From the NCBI RefSeq assembly GCF_029784165.1, contig NC_073696.1:183103998-183167997 (forward strand): a DNA stretch of 64,000 bases, read 5' to 3'. Below, in pieces: positions 45,728 through 58,751 of this stretch (within the stretch, counting starts at the first letter, position 1; every line of letters starts with the position of its first letter). Origin of the DNA: Wyeomyia smithii (Eukaryota; Arthropoda; Insecta; Diptera; Culicidae). The notes below the pieces were generated by a model. That model was not told where the DNA came from. It made no database searches and saw nothing but the letters and a program-made list of their open reading frames with translations. Made by a program: the position numbers and the translations under genes.

Positions 45728-46220
45728 GGATAAACTGGTGTGATCAAGACCACCATGGCGTTACGTGCGTATCCCTAGGATACTCTCCAGTCCCTTGGAA
45801 TCAGACAAAAGTTTAATACCGGGTAACGGAATTGCTGTTCAACATTGTCCTTGTCCGGTCATCGACCCTAGAACACGAGTTTTACGAAGTCGGTCCGGCT
45901 TCATGTAATTTTGCGTCGACGTAGGAAATGTGTCGAAAACTAAAGGAGAACTGCATCAAACTCTTCACTCAAGTCTCTGTAGAAGACGATGAGCTTGAGG
46001 TGGTCGACGAGTTCGTGGATTTGGGGTAACCGGTGATCGTCGACAGTCACACCAGCAAAGAAATCCAGAGCTGCATTCAGGCTGGAAATCGAGCCTACTT
46101 TTTACGTTAAGGACGCTTCGATCGAATCGGTACAACGGCTCACAAAGTTGACGCTGTACAAAACCCTGATGGTAATTCTTTACGAAATCCCGATAACAAC
46201 ACTTTTCGAGGAGGATCTTA

Positions 46221-46499
46221 GGCGACATCCATAAATTACGTAACGCAAAAAACCCGAGTTTTGGACCCCCACCCCCCATATGTAACGAAACGTAACGCCA
46301 ACACCTACCCCCCATAAAAATTACGTAACGCTGTAGAAGGATTTCCTTGATAAAAATGCTCAATTTTGGAGAATCTCTTCAGAGATTATTCGTTACGTAA
46401 CGTTTAACTCACCTCCCCCCTCCCCTGTGTAACAAATCGTAACGCTCAAGGATACCCCCCCTCCCCCCTATGAGCGTTACGTAATTTATGGATGCCGCC
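46221..46499. mobile_element. 279 bp MITE with TTA duplication (PIF/Harbinger-type)
   Basis: TTA flanks at 46218-46220 and 46500-46502. The ends are GGCGACATCCATAAATTACG and the inverse GGCGGCATCCATAAATTACG. GTTACGTAACG palindromes and C/T tracts fill the interior. The 3 bp TTA duplication fits PIF/Harbinger. Confidence 0.75.
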
Positions 46500-46690
46500 T
46501 TAAGGCGCTTCGAGTTTTCTAACAGAGATGGTGCTGCTGGTTATCTAAGGAGAAGTACAGACGGACGATGAATAATGGTGAAAATGCATGAGCCAAGAAC
46601 TACACGCGCTATTCGGAGAGAACCCCATTGTGCACCTGGCGAAAATTAATAGTCATTCGCTCTATTGGCGGAAACGCTCTAATAGAAAGT

Positions 46691-49600
46691 CAGTTTGTTT
46701 TTTTTTGTGAGGTTGCAGGTTATGGATTTTCAGATTAGAACCTTCAATATCTACACCAAAAGGGTAAGTGCTCATTTGTTTAACAATTTAATTGTTTTCG
46801 TATTTAACGTAATACTGTAGAAGCTTTTCTAGATAACAATAACCGCGACATGACCGAAACATTGTTTTGTTCTAACCACCAAAATTCTGGGTATCACTCC
46901 CAATTTCTCACGCTCATTCGTACGAGATAGCGCGTCTGAAGGAAGAGAACATGTTTATGCTTATGTTCTCTGAAAATATTCACCTCGCAAAACATATTGA
47001 GACTCTGTCAGCATACTGTTGCTGTTTGACTTCTATTCTCATTCGTGAGTGCGCAGCTGTTCGGGAAGGTTAGTTGCGTATTAAATCGTTGTAGTATTTA
47101 GAGACTTTTTTCGCAAACGTTTTCATTTATTTGACCTAGAATCAAAATTTTACCCTTCGAACCGAAACTTTAAAAGTTTATTGAAGCTTTTTGTAACACA
47201 ATAGTGATAGTGAATGAAGAGCAAGTTGAGTAGTTCTGTAGTGGTATGGCTAATCGATGAACCCATGCATTTTTAATGGGATATGAATGAGATAAAATCA
47301 TTACCTTTGAACTAATTTTAAGGCGCAGTATTAAATAATAAACAGTTGAGGTCTTCTTAGAAAACCTGTTTTGCTCGAAGCGGCACGAGAGAAGATTATT
47401 TGAGGTTCCGAACACCGATAGCAAAATCATCCGTCAGGTAATTAAATAATAGAATGTCAATATTACCATCATTTTTCACCTGTGTTATCTGTCAATATGT
47501 GCATTGTAGTAATTCGGTCTTCTTTTATCTCAAACTGATAACAACACCTTTGAGACTGCCATTGTCATGCACGAGATATGGCAACAAGTAGATTCGCGCT
47601 CTACATATTGTTGCTATACAGTCCTCGCTACTGCAGTCGCACTCTGTAAATCCGAATCTATTTTGTTTACGTTTTCTGTTGACTCACACAATCTAGACAA
47701 CTTACCGGGGGGCTTCTCTATAGGTCGGTCAAGGGTAAAGGCGTATGCTGTTTTTTGGTAGGGCAGGAAAATTTGCATGTAAAACAGTGAAATTTGCTTG
47801 ATTGTAGGTGTCCAAGATAATTACAGGGATTGTCAATCAATATACTAGCAAGATAGATTATGAACAGGTCAAGGCAAAGGTTGATAGGATAACCTTGCCA
47901 AGAAGAATGCTTCCTCGGGTGCGGTCACTGTTAAGAACATGTTTTACTTAAGTTTATTATATAGGGAGAATTCAATGCCCAGGAAGCCACTGCTTAATGC
48001 AGCCCATGTGCATTTTTGGTCATGTTTCCTATTCTAATATGCATAATTCATGAGATGCAATGCAGCTGGTATGATGTTCAACGAAAGACTGGCAAGTTGC
48101 TCTTAGAAAGTGCGATATGTGAACGGCTTCGCCGAGCGAAAATTTTGCATTCATGACATAACACGAGTAATGACAAATATTTTTAAAATTTAAAAAAAAA
48201 TACATCTAATTTTTTTTCATTTTCGAGTACATCCTACTGAGGAAAAAAAATGTGTATCAAGTGTTTTGTTGAGCGGTTTGTTACAAAATGTCATTAAAAA
48301 TTGAAATGGCCCTCGTAATGTTCAGAAGTCGGTGAAAGATTATCTCTTTTTTTTTGCACTTGACTCGGTTTATCAGTCACACTTCAAGTTGAAGTGGTTT
48401 AGCATTGGTTTGGTAATAAATTGTCCCATCAAATCCATAAAATTCAATCAATTCATCAATCAATGTTCTGCAAATAGCTATTAACATCTCGAAATCAAAA
48501 AGAAAGCACGTTATAAACGAGCTTATTTCTATTAAATCTGACGAGTTTTGTATTATGGCGATGCAAATAATTCGCACTTAAAATTGAAAATTATAATCAA
48601 CATTTATCAGCAATTCATTCATCCGTGCATGCAAAAACGAATGTTGCAAACGAATTTTCCAGTTAACATGTCACATAATTCGGTGAATATTGAATATATA
48701 ATTAATTACGTATAGCAATAGCTCAAAAACCAACTGTTAAACTAATAAAAAATAATTGAAGATCTAGACAAATTGAATTTAAATGAAATTTTTGCTATAT
48801 CAAACGAAATCACTCAGATTAAAGTTATGGTCGCAATTATGAGTCCATGCAATAAAGGAGTTACGTTTGGGAGTCACCTTTAAGATTGAGTAAATATAAG
48901 CTATAATATTCAAAAATTCCAAACCAGATTAGATAATTAAAGTTTCCTGAAAACCTAAAATCAGTTTTTTACAGTAAGTCGGCTTCATTTATTCGGTTGG
49001 AACTGATAAATTCAAATAACTTGCAATAAATATTTCTAAAATAATAATGAATTGCCTATGATCAAATGGTGAGCTCATATGTCACAAACAATTTCTGCCA
49101 TCGCATGTTAGTTTATTGAGCGTAAGAAACTCAGCCAGCAGTCACCAGAAAAACTTTCGACATTCTTCGCAGAGAGCTCAAGTGTACATCCGAAAGATTG
49201 CTCACCGTGAGCGCAAAAAAAAACATGAGCATCGACATCAAATGTCGGAATTGTTTATCGTTCGTTCGGGCATTCGGATTCACCACCAGTACCGGTAAAG
49301 AATTCTAAGAGTGAAGACGGTTGATCTGTGACTGGTAGTAGTAACAGTTTCCGATGATATTTCCAGTGAAGGCCGTGTGATTTTTTGACAAGGTATTTTA
49401 ACTATCATTTAACTTTGAAAGGCGATTCTAAATAAAACAATATTATTTTGAATCTAAAATCGTATAACCCACAGTGAAGGTTTAACGTTATAACTTTGAT
49501 ACATTCGTTCAACTAGTATTACATTCTACAGACAGTGATAATTGACGGCAAATGATGTCATACGGCTAAGTTTAGCTCATTTTGCATTGCAGTTCGTAGT

Positions 49601-50475
49601 CTGCACCATTCGATTCGAATGGGTGAGGGAGAAACATAAAAAACAATTGTCCATTGATATGGTAGTTGACCATCAAATGTATCCCGAATCAGGTTTCTAC
49701 TAGCCAACTTGAGCCACATTTTTGTTGTCATAATAATTTCGCTAAATGGCGTGGTTGCGTGTTATCGATTTAACTTTATTATTTTTAATTAGATTTATCA
49801 TTTTTCCATAACTTTATGAATCAATTTGCAAAAATGGCAGTCAACGGTTAAAACGAAAGTTAAAACATGTAATTCAAAACCATGTTTTCTAGCAAATTTA
49901 TTATCTTTAATACAATAAGCATGAACAATGATAGACGTCTTAAATTACGTACAACGTTTCTGGTTTTCATTACATTGCAAGCAGTGCTAATCTGCAAAAC
50001 ATTTATCGCTTGTATAAGTGTTTGTCTCGCGAAACATTTTATTCTTTGTATTTATTTTTATTCAATTTTCATATTCTCTCACGTTTTATTTTTAGATAGA
50101 CTCACTCAATCTATCCGTTGCTGAACCTAACCCAAATCACCGGCAGGTCAGGCACACTGACTGTAGGTACTCGGTTCGAAGTGAAAAGTATATGTATTTC
50201 GTTGCATGAATGCATTCATTTCAACGGTTCTCAATTCTCATTAGTATTTAAATCGCAAATTAAACAAATTCATTGATTTGGCACAGGCGAAGTGACTAAC
50301 AAGACATCTGTTTATTTCTGCCACATTTGTTTGGTGTTGAATATTTGGAAATTACCGAGAAACACCGGCTCCTTGGAACGTTTTGTTTGTAAGATGAGGA
50401 CTCATGAGGCTCAGAAACCGGCTTTTTTTTTCTTCCGTAAAAACCAGATTTAATTTATAAAAAGTTTTAATGCTA
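46691..50475. other. non-coding stretch, no gene supported
   Basis: AT-rich DNA without bounded repeats that I could define. Small frames (47567-47761, 49116-49298, 49882-50124) carry no recognisable motif. GT and AG sites occur, but nothing distinguishes an untranslated exon. Confidence 0.4.
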
Positions 50476-50479
50476 ACAG

Positions 50480-50885
50480 AGCAAAACGGAGATATCCATA
50501 ATGACCATTTTAGGCTATTTCCCAGTAACTGGAAGTCACCACTTTGGATATTGAAATGACATTTGAAGTCAATGTTCGGCTGGCCTTGGCTTCGAAAATA
50601 CCCATTTTGGATGGTATTAGAACATTTCAGGGTATTTTCTAGAAACTAGAAGATCTTGGACTTAAAAATGGAATCTGGCGTTAATTTCCTTTCTTTACAT
50701 AATCTACTGTCCGGAAAGATCCATATTGGATGATATATGATCATTCTAGGCTATTTCTTTAGATACTGGAAGTCATCATCTCACATTAGGAAGAACCCAT
50801 GTTAGATACATGTGGTCATATACGGTTATTTTTTAGAAACCGGATTTCGTCATCTCGTGTTTCAAATTCTGAGCAGCGTTCTAAA
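50480..50885 (-). mobile_element. Helitron-derived repeat fragment
   Basis: Diverged units of GGCTATTTCCCAGTAACTGG, AAGTCACCA and TTGGAT..TATTTGGTCAT type, in reverse orientation to the 6.1-6.9 kb units. No termini. Confidence 0.55.
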
Positions 50886-51038
50886 TTATGAAGCGCCCCT
50901 AGTCAAAGTCAGAAATCAGGACACCTTTTTTTCGGCTCGAATTTGATCTGAGCTATTTCTATTCTTCGAGGTAAAAAATAATATAACTCGTTTTATGTGA
51001 TTTGCACTTCAAAAAACACCAAAATACTTTTTTACTTG

Positions 51039-51633
51039 TCTATATAATAAAAATAAGTTGAAGTCCGCAAATCACGATTTAACACAAGAACGGATCAGCG
51101 GATCGCCGTGGAAATTTGTGATGGTTTCTGGGGCCTAAGACAGTTATTGTTCGTGTAAAACCACTCGATTCTCGGAAAGGAAGGGCTTCTATACAAATGA
51201 AACACAAATTTCTGATTAACTCAAGAGCTAAACAAGTAAATAGATCCAAATTTGGAAGTTTTTGGATGCAAAGGATTTTCGTTTGGTGGTTTGATATGCC
51301 TCCCTCCTCTGGAATCTAATCATAGCTAATCAAGCAAATGGAACCAATTTTGAAATGAGGAGGTTTTGGGGGATGAGGATTGTTTTTATGGTGGTTTGAT
51401 AACACTCCATCCTCAGAAGACGTCTCATTCCGATAAAACCAATGAATTCAAATGATTTGCCTGATGAGTTGGAACGTTTCCAATATCAGATTCGCATCCA
51501 TTTGCAGACTATAAACAAATCGCAAGGTCAATCTGTGAAAGTATGTGGAATCAAGTAAAACTTCCCATGGTTTCAATGTTCAAAATTAATAAGCTAAAGA
51601 AAAAAATAGGCGGGACGATGTTTACTCAGCTAG
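51039..51633 (+). mobile_element. short non-autonomous Helitron copy
   Basis: It starts TCTATATAATAAAAATAAG and ends GGCGGGACGATGTTTACTC then AGCTAG with a following T. It contains the TACAAATGAAACACAAATTT unit of the 5.3 kb copy, but only two or three times, so it is internally shortened to 595 bp. Confidence 0.7.
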
Positions 51634-51974
51634 TTTTCTCAGACGAACCAATTCTATTGATAAACTTTGAATTATTAGGCAGATATTCAGACAAGTAAAT
51701 TGTTTCAAATTAAACTTGACAAATTAACGGTTACGACGCCTAGAAGATTTCTCTCGTCACTTCACTAAGGTTCAACCAAAAACAAATCGTTCTTAGTTAC
51801 AGTTGTATCCTGGAATCGAAAAGAGTTACTGATTTTCAAAAATTCTGCATATTTTTGCTACACTACAAAATTGGATATCATAAAAAAATCAGGACAAATG
51901 CTAGAACATGAAAAATTAATTAGGACGTCCAAATAGGATCTCGAAATCAGGATATGTCCTGCTGAATCAGGACG

Positions 51975-52070
51975 GATGGTATCCCTACTATTGGATGATA
52001 TTTGGTCATTTCAGGCAGTTTCGCATAAATCGGAAGTCGCCATCTTGGATTTCAAAACGATGTCCCTGAT
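51975..52070 (-). mobile_element. Helitron-derived repeat fragment
   Basis: One reverse-orientation unit with GATGATATTTGGTCATTTCA and GGAAGTCGCCATCTTGGATT. No termini. Confidence 0.55.
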
Positions 52071-52904
52071 CAGAAAATTTATGAATATATCAATCATTCT
52101 ATCTCAAGTGTGCAAAAAAGCACAGTGTCAATGATCTCGGACTTCGAGAAAATCTTCATATAAGCTTACTATACAAATATTCCGTATTCGGTACCAATTG
52201 GACTACTCCTCGCTTCGTTTTTTTTATAAAAGTGTCATGTTTCGTCAAAGATTCTTATTTTCTTTTAATCATGGCTACAAATACATTATATCTGAAAATC
52301 AACTGATACATTATTTTTGGAGAAAATTGTGGATCAATTTTAGGAGGGAGTGTTGCACGATATGATCTTTTTGCATTTGAAAAATTACTGGGAATATTAC
52401 ATTATAAACACTTATCACCTCGAAGTATCATCATGAGCGAAACTCGGGTTTCTATGTAAGGTAATCGCTCCTATGTTCATCTCAGTATCTATATTCATCT
52501 CATCACGCCTTTATGATCAATTTATCATCAAATATTACCATATTTTCAACGTAAAACTTTCAACCACTTGACAAAATTGAGAAGCAAATAGATTTACGTT
52601 CAAAAACTTGTAGAGATTTGACGGTAAATTGGACAAATGAGAGAAATAAGATGAATATAGGTGCACCTAGCTGTTGAGATGAATAATGGAGCGATTACCC
52701 TATATTTTATATTAAAACTAGATCAAACAAGGAATTAAAACTAGATCAATTTTGAGCGGCAGTATAGCCAGATATGCTATTTTTGCATTTGAAAAATTGA
52801 ATTGCATTTTTCGAGTATAAAGAGTGTTCCACATTAAAATGCATCATGGGAAAAACGCTGTAAAAAATGACCCTATTTTGTCTTTAAAAATTGGGTAGAA
52901 GCTA
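52071..52904. other. non-coding stretch, nothing recognised
   Basis: AT-rich DNA. The phrase ATGCTATTTTTGCATTTGAA recurs near 52362 and 52774, suggesting a local diverged duplication. Confidence 0.4.
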
Positions 52905-53480
52905 TTTGGAGTGTATTGTTTATGCTGTATTTTCATCGAATTTATCGTTTACGCGGAATCCCAACGCGTTAAACGTACAAAGAAGGTTCAAAATTATGCC
53001 GAACGGCAAAATACGGTGGGAAAGTCACGGGTTCGGAAATTGAACCCCCAGATGCTGGCGAAGCTTCATTGCCTCATCATGGATGATGAGACTTGCGTCA
53101 AGTTGGACTGCCGGGGCTATTGTTCTTCACTGCCCAGCACAAGTTTGGTGTTCCGGAGGAAGTAAGGAAGTAAAAACTTTCAAAGTTTACCAAGAAATAC
53201 CTGATTTGGCAAACGATCTGCTCATGTGACAAAAGGAGTTTATACTATTTAAATTATGTCCTGGAGTAGTACGAAGCCAAAGTGACCCCACTATTGTACC
53301 CAAGGATAAGAGAAACTCCCCCCCCCCTCCCAACGCACCAGAACTATGGCCTATCTAGAAATACTAGGCTATTATACAGCAAGCACTACGAAAGCTTCCC
53401 TAGGAGGTCAAATTTGATGAGGACGTGAAGAAAAAGCGGGTTTCCGTACAGAAAAGGCTGCAGCCAGATGTACAAAACCT
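52905..53480 (+). pseudogene. mariner-type transposase relic
   Basis: An in-frame segment with KLHCLIMDDETCVKLDC matches the catalytic MDDETYVKLD-type block of mosquito mariner/ITm transposases. After a frameshift near 53150 the expected continuation KFTKKYLIWQTICSCD appears (about 53180-53235), then LEYYEAK-like residues. Several stops follow. The N-terminal helix-turn-helix region and terminal inverted repeats were not identified, so this is a dead fragment. Confidence 0.72.
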
Positions 53481-53484
53481 AATG

Positions 53485-53820
53485 AGTGAAGCTAACCCAA
53501 GTAACATCTGCAACATCATGTTATAAACAAGTTATAAAAAAATTGCAAGAAAAACATTAGGTTTTAATCCACTCGTATTAATGTTGTATATCAGAATTAT
53601 AAGTTGAAGCTTTATATACACAACTAATTGTTGTCAAAACTAATTTACAACAAGTTTATAACCGGTTTTTGTTTTGAGAATATAAATTGTAAATATGTTT
53701 GCTGGTGTTAACTATTTCTTCTCCATCGAGCACAGTACAGAATAAAAATAATAATATCGATTTATGTTTTATATTGGCTTCGCCCTCTGCGCTTTGTAAG
53801 TTTTAATAAGTCATAAATCA
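53485..53820. other. non-coding stretch, nothing recognised
   Basis: AT-rich DNA with several TTATAA words and no bounded feature. Confidence 0.4.
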
Positions 53821-53825
53821 ATTAC

Positions 53826-54297
53826 TGGTCGGACTCGGCGCTCTGAAAACTCGATTATCCGGAGACTCGATTATCCTGAGACTCGATTATCTGGAGACTC
53901 GATTATCCAGGATTGGATTATCCGGAATTTTGGACTCGATTATCCGGATTTTTGTTGCTTCTCAAAACTTCAGCTCTTTTTCCGCCACTACGCCACTGCA
54001 TCATACAAGTAAAATAACAAAAAAACAAAAATTTTTTAAGGTACGTTGATTGCAAATTTTTGTTTTTTTGTTATTCGATTAGGGGCCATCCACATACCAC
54101 GTGGACAGATTTTTAACGATTTTGAGCCACCCCCCCTCCCCCTCCGTGGACAACTGCTTATATAAATTCTAAAAAAAATGTATGGACCGTGGACATTAGC
54201 CAACCCCCCCCCCCCAAGGCTGTCGACGTGGTATGTGGATGGCCCCTTACCCGGAGAGAATTTTTTTTTCGATACTCCGGATAATCGTGTCCGATTG
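53826..54297. mobile_element. element with 16 bp ACTCGATTATCCGGAG units
   Basis: Four consecutive 16 bp units (53849-53912) and two looser ones up to ~53955. The right edge has CTCCGGATAATCGTGTCCGA, inverse of the left-edge words GGTCGGACTCG and CGATTATCCGGAG. CGATTATCCGGA-type ends occur in pogo/Tigger-like elements, so it may be a non-autonomous relative. A MITE (54082-54246) is nested inside. Confidence 0.5.
54082..54246. mobile_element. 165 bp MITE with TTA duplication (PIF/Harbinger-type)
   Basis: TTA flanks at 54079-54081 and 54247-54249. The ends are GGGGCCATCCACATACCACG and the inverse. C-tracts lie in the interior. A solo end is at 38985-39024. Confidence 0.78.
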
Positions 54298-54299
54298 GT

Positions 54300-55030
54300 A
54301 TTCAATGGTTCAGGTTTCTTCCGTTCTCTGTATTTTCGTTCAAATTTCCTCCTCTACCTGTCAAACGCCTTGAAGAACTAGACTTTCAATCATAGCGAGT
54401 GAGTAACTATCCACATTTAGGCATAGAGTATTTCAGTCGCAGAGTTCATTTTCAATCTTAAACATCGCGTGTGAGGGGTAAATAATTGTTTTCTCTCTCA
54501 GTTTAGGGGGGAGCATTTTTCGTTAGCTTCTCCGTTACTAAAAGAGGAGTTGGCCAGAGAACGAAACATTTAGATTTGTTCAAAAATGGCCGACTTCGAA
54601 TTTTTAAATGCACAAGATTCGGTAACAGTTAATGTGTTACCTATTAAAACGGTATTTTATGTTTGCCGCGGTGAAGCAAACCTAACCGTTTTTAAATTTA
54701 ATATAATAGGAAGATTCACAACTCATTACAATTTTATAATGTTTTTGCCGCACCCCAGAGCGATGAGAACAGTAATGCAATTCTCAGTTGTTCGCCTAGC
54801 AATTTATTTCCCTTATCTTGCGTGCGCGGATGAGCTGTTTACAAGAGTTTCACTGGGCTTCTGCTCCGTCAAATTAGAAGCATTTTTTCGCCAGAGAAAC
54901 TATTACTCTGCGCTCTCCCTACAGCAGATGGTGTAATGCACATTGAATGTAAGTTCACAGTTGTTAAGAAGGAAAAAAACTGTTTGCTCTTTAAGATGAA
55001 GATGAGCAAAACTAAGCCTGCTTATATTCA
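54300..55030. other. stretch with one unassigned frame
   Basis: A 116-codon frame (54586-54936) starts in a good context (CAAAATGGCC) but has no recognised motif and no visible splice partners, so it is not called as a gene. Confidence 0.35.
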
Positions 55031-55290
55031 AAGACTAGAGATGGTCGGGTTTGATGTTTTTCAAACCCGTACCCGACCCGAACCCGAATTTATTTTTCGG
55101 AGGAAACCCGAACCCGAGACTTTTTATCGATCAAACCCGAACCCGAAAATTTTAATTCTATGAAACCCAAACCCGACTCGAAGCCAAGATTTTATAGATT
55201 TTATGGGCGGCTTTCGGGTTTTCAAACTGAAACCCGACCTGAACGCAACATTTTTAAACCGAACCCGAGTATTTTTTTCACCAACCTCAT
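55031..55290. repeat. ACCCGA-rich repeat block
   Basis: AACCCGAACCCGA-type words occur about ten times, with TCGGGTTT at the left edge (AGAGATGGTCGGGTTT) and GGCTTTCGGGTTTTC inside. The clustering of one hexamer in both orientations suggests hAT-like subterminal motifs. Confidence 0.55.
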
Positions 55291-55432
55291 CGTGTTTTTT
55301 CAGAAGAATCTACATGTAAAACACTTATCATTGAGAGGTATTATGAGCAACACTAGAGTTCAGCATTTTTCAAAAATAAAATTTAATTTATTTTGATTTA
55401 CTTTTAATTTATATTCTTATTTTAACCTTCCA

Positions 55433-55492
55433 GCTGGTCTTAAGGTACGATGCTGGTCTAACAAGCCAGCCGTCGTAGGTTTAAGCCCGGAG
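55433..55492 (+). mobile_element. tRNA-derived SINE head fragment
   Basis: GCTGGTCTTAAGGTACGATG, CTAACAAGCC and GTAGGTTTAAGCCCGG match the head of the SINE at 19683-19890. The body is absent. Confidence 0.65.
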
Positions 55493-55567
55493 ATATGAAA
55501 AACTTAGAAAAGAAAATTGCTTAAAACCCAAGAAAATGTGACTTAATTTTTTTTTAAAATGCTGTAG

Positions 55568-56150
55568 CTTTTGACTTTTTCCAACTTTTGAATAGAGTGG
55601 AATCACAGTGCGTCGTTGTAGTAGCAGCCTTGTCCTTCAATCTTCTTGATGAATATTTTGACAAAATTTATACGAGAAAGTGCAATAATTGTGGGAAAAT
55701 ATATAATATATAATATAATATTGGACTGCTCAGGAAAATAGCCACACGCTCAAAAATTAATCCATATTGATTTTGACTACGGTTTCATGAGCATAAATGG
55801 GTAATGATTTGATCACTAGAAGTTAATTTTTAGGATACACACAACATCGTCTTTGTCAAACATGATAAAAGATGCACAAAAAGTTTTGATTATCATCCGC
55901 GTCCCTCTACACAGACCTTTGCTGTGCGGTGAAATTCCAAAAGGATTTATTATGTATCAATCTTCAACGGGATATACCTAGTGGATAATATTGTTCACAT
56001 CATCACTTTGAATCTAGTCCGTAGTATGACACACTTCGGCAGATTCTGTTGATCATGTTCATTAATATAATATGATAACAACCGGCAAAGTGTGAACATA
56101 CTGAAAGAAGACTAGCAGCTTTTCCCATCTTATCACAGCTCTTTCTTCTT
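55568..56150 (+). repeat. ~580 bp dispersed repeat, copy 1
   Basis: About 95% identical by eye to 59308-59868, from CTTTTGACTTTTTCCAAC to CTCTTTCTTCTTCTT. It has no coding frame and no inverted ends. Confidence 0.8.
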
Positions 56151-56993
56151 CTTCCTAGCGACAGATAGACAATTTAACAAACTAAAATTTTACAAACATT
56201 ACAAATAAATTATTATTTCATTGACATCTATACACCGGTTCATAACTATAAATTGACGTAACCACAGGGCAATTATGGTTTATTATTTGTGAGCGACACA
56301 TTTCATCTCGCTTATCTCTTATTTGCTGTGATAAAACCAGCTAGCTGGCATCCCGCCATGTTTCGAGGACTAACATCTCAGCGTGTGTGTAAACGAGATA
56401 GCATATCACCGCAACTTTTCATACGCATAACATAGCATCTGTCAATGGGGCCCGCAAATTGCGGATCCGCAGTGATGTTAGCTCCTAACGGAGCAAAGCA
56501 AATAAGATAGAGATGCCAGCTAGCTGGATAAAACCCATTATTCAGAGCTTTTCTGTAAAAGTCACAAAGAATCGTGACTGGTTTCGCAAGAGTATGCAAA
56601 CTGACTCACATCAATTCGTGTAGTAGACGATTGGTAGTTTTTATTATTTTTTCATTGATATCATTAAATTACCTCGTGCTGTTTCTGTATTTTCAGTTTC
56701 GGTTGTTATCGCTCTTTTGTTTGTAAACATTTTAAATGCAGCAGCAAACCAGCTGAAGTTACTGTCGCGAGAAACATTCTCGATTGAAAAATAAGAGAGA
56801 ATTCCTGATTTTGTACACCCGATTAGCTGCGAGTGCAGTTTTCCTCGCCCGAGAGAAAAATGAGGTTGGTTTTCATTCCCGAGACGCAGCATTTAATCGC
56901 AGCTCCGGTGTGTATCGTGCTATGAGCTCACTCTGGTTCAATCGCTCATGAGCAAAATCATTTCAAATCGTCTGGAAATACGCGAAAATTTAA
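56151..56993. other. non-coding stretch with a short inverted repeat
   Basis: ACCAGCTAGCTGGCATC at about 56336 and GATGCCAGCTAGCTGG at 56511 form a ~20 bp inverted pair ~180 bp apart, possibly a decayed MITE. Otherwise nothing is recognised. Confidence 0.4.
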
Positions 56994-58172
<1,179 letters not shown>

Positions 58173-58333
58173 TATTCGACCATAGGTCATTTGGCGCGAT
58201 CTTGCTCTTATTGCAAAAAGATTAGATCATCGCGTTCGGCGTTAAAATAGCACGTTGCAGCATCGGGGGTTAATTGAGTTATTAGTATCCTTCGAAATCA
58301 CTGATTCGTGTGTCATTTCTGTTCTGTTTCCAG

Positions 58334-58751
58334 CAGTGACCTAATCACTGGTCCAGGTGCAGACACCGCAGGGTCGTCTGGAGACTCCGTATCGTACAGC
58401 GAAAGTGACAATCTGTTGAACGACGTCAATCCTGGTGATAACAGCGCCGAGATGGCTGGCGCCAGCAAGGAGCAAACTCCGGAAAAAGCGGAAATTGAGA
58501 AGGCAGCAGCCAGCGACAGCATCGGCTCGCTACTGTACTCCTTCGCGAAGAAGGTTGTCACCGTTGGTATCATATACTTCGTCGGTTATATGGGATGGTC
58601 GGTAGCGTGGCTGATAACCCCAGTCATTCTGTCGGTGGCTCGCGACCAGTGGCGAACGAAAACCGAAACCCGCCGCAATGTGGCTAAAGCGTCAGCACTG
58701 GCGAACGAGAAAGAGGTCATTTTGGCACGTCTGGGAGATCTTCCTGCTTGG
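58334..58751 (+). CDS. extended synaptotagmin exon (partial gene)
   Basis: A 418 nt exon lies between a good acceptor (TTCTGTTCTGTTTCCAG, ending 58333) and donor (GTGAGT at 58752). The frame reads an acidic, Ser-rich leader, then SLLYSFAKKVVTVGIIYFVG and a second hydrophobic stretch, WLITPVILSVA: the hairpin membrane anchor of extended synaptotagmins. RDQWRTKTETRR and LARLGDLPAW follow, just where the SMP lipid-transfer domain begins in the family. E-Syts are ER proteins that tether to the plasma membrane through C2 domains and move lipids. The SMP and C2 domains are absent, so the remaining exons must lie beyond this window, past a TE-filled intron of over 5 kb. An internal ATG at 58452-58454 could be an alternative start. 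Whether this is exon 1 or 2 is not clear. Confidence 0.78.

Larger units (their letters stand above)
44280..46690 (+). pseudogene. old RTE-type retrotransposon relic
   Basis: Scattered in-frame blocks on the plus strand match the order of the RTE protein at 21.1-23.8 kb: RRGYVPQADMC near 44740, an RT block with CRNYRGIFLNNAAYN near 45325-45365, RQIMRDNFFPDK near 45525, and DELEVVDEFVDLG ... SHTSKEIQ ... GNRAYF near 45985-46110. Many stops and frameshifts lie between them, so the copy is old and non-functional. Three small inverted-repeat elements are nested in it (44952-45148, 45559-45727, 46221-46499). Confidence 0.7.

Noticed and set aside
49116..49430. Possible 5' untranslated exon ending in GACAAG|GTATTT
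   Set aside because: A weak donor-like site alone is not enough, and there is no link to a known gene.
54586..54936. 116-codon plus-strand frame with good start context
   Set aside because: No recognised motif, splice partners or poly-A signal. It could be chance in a mixed-composition region.
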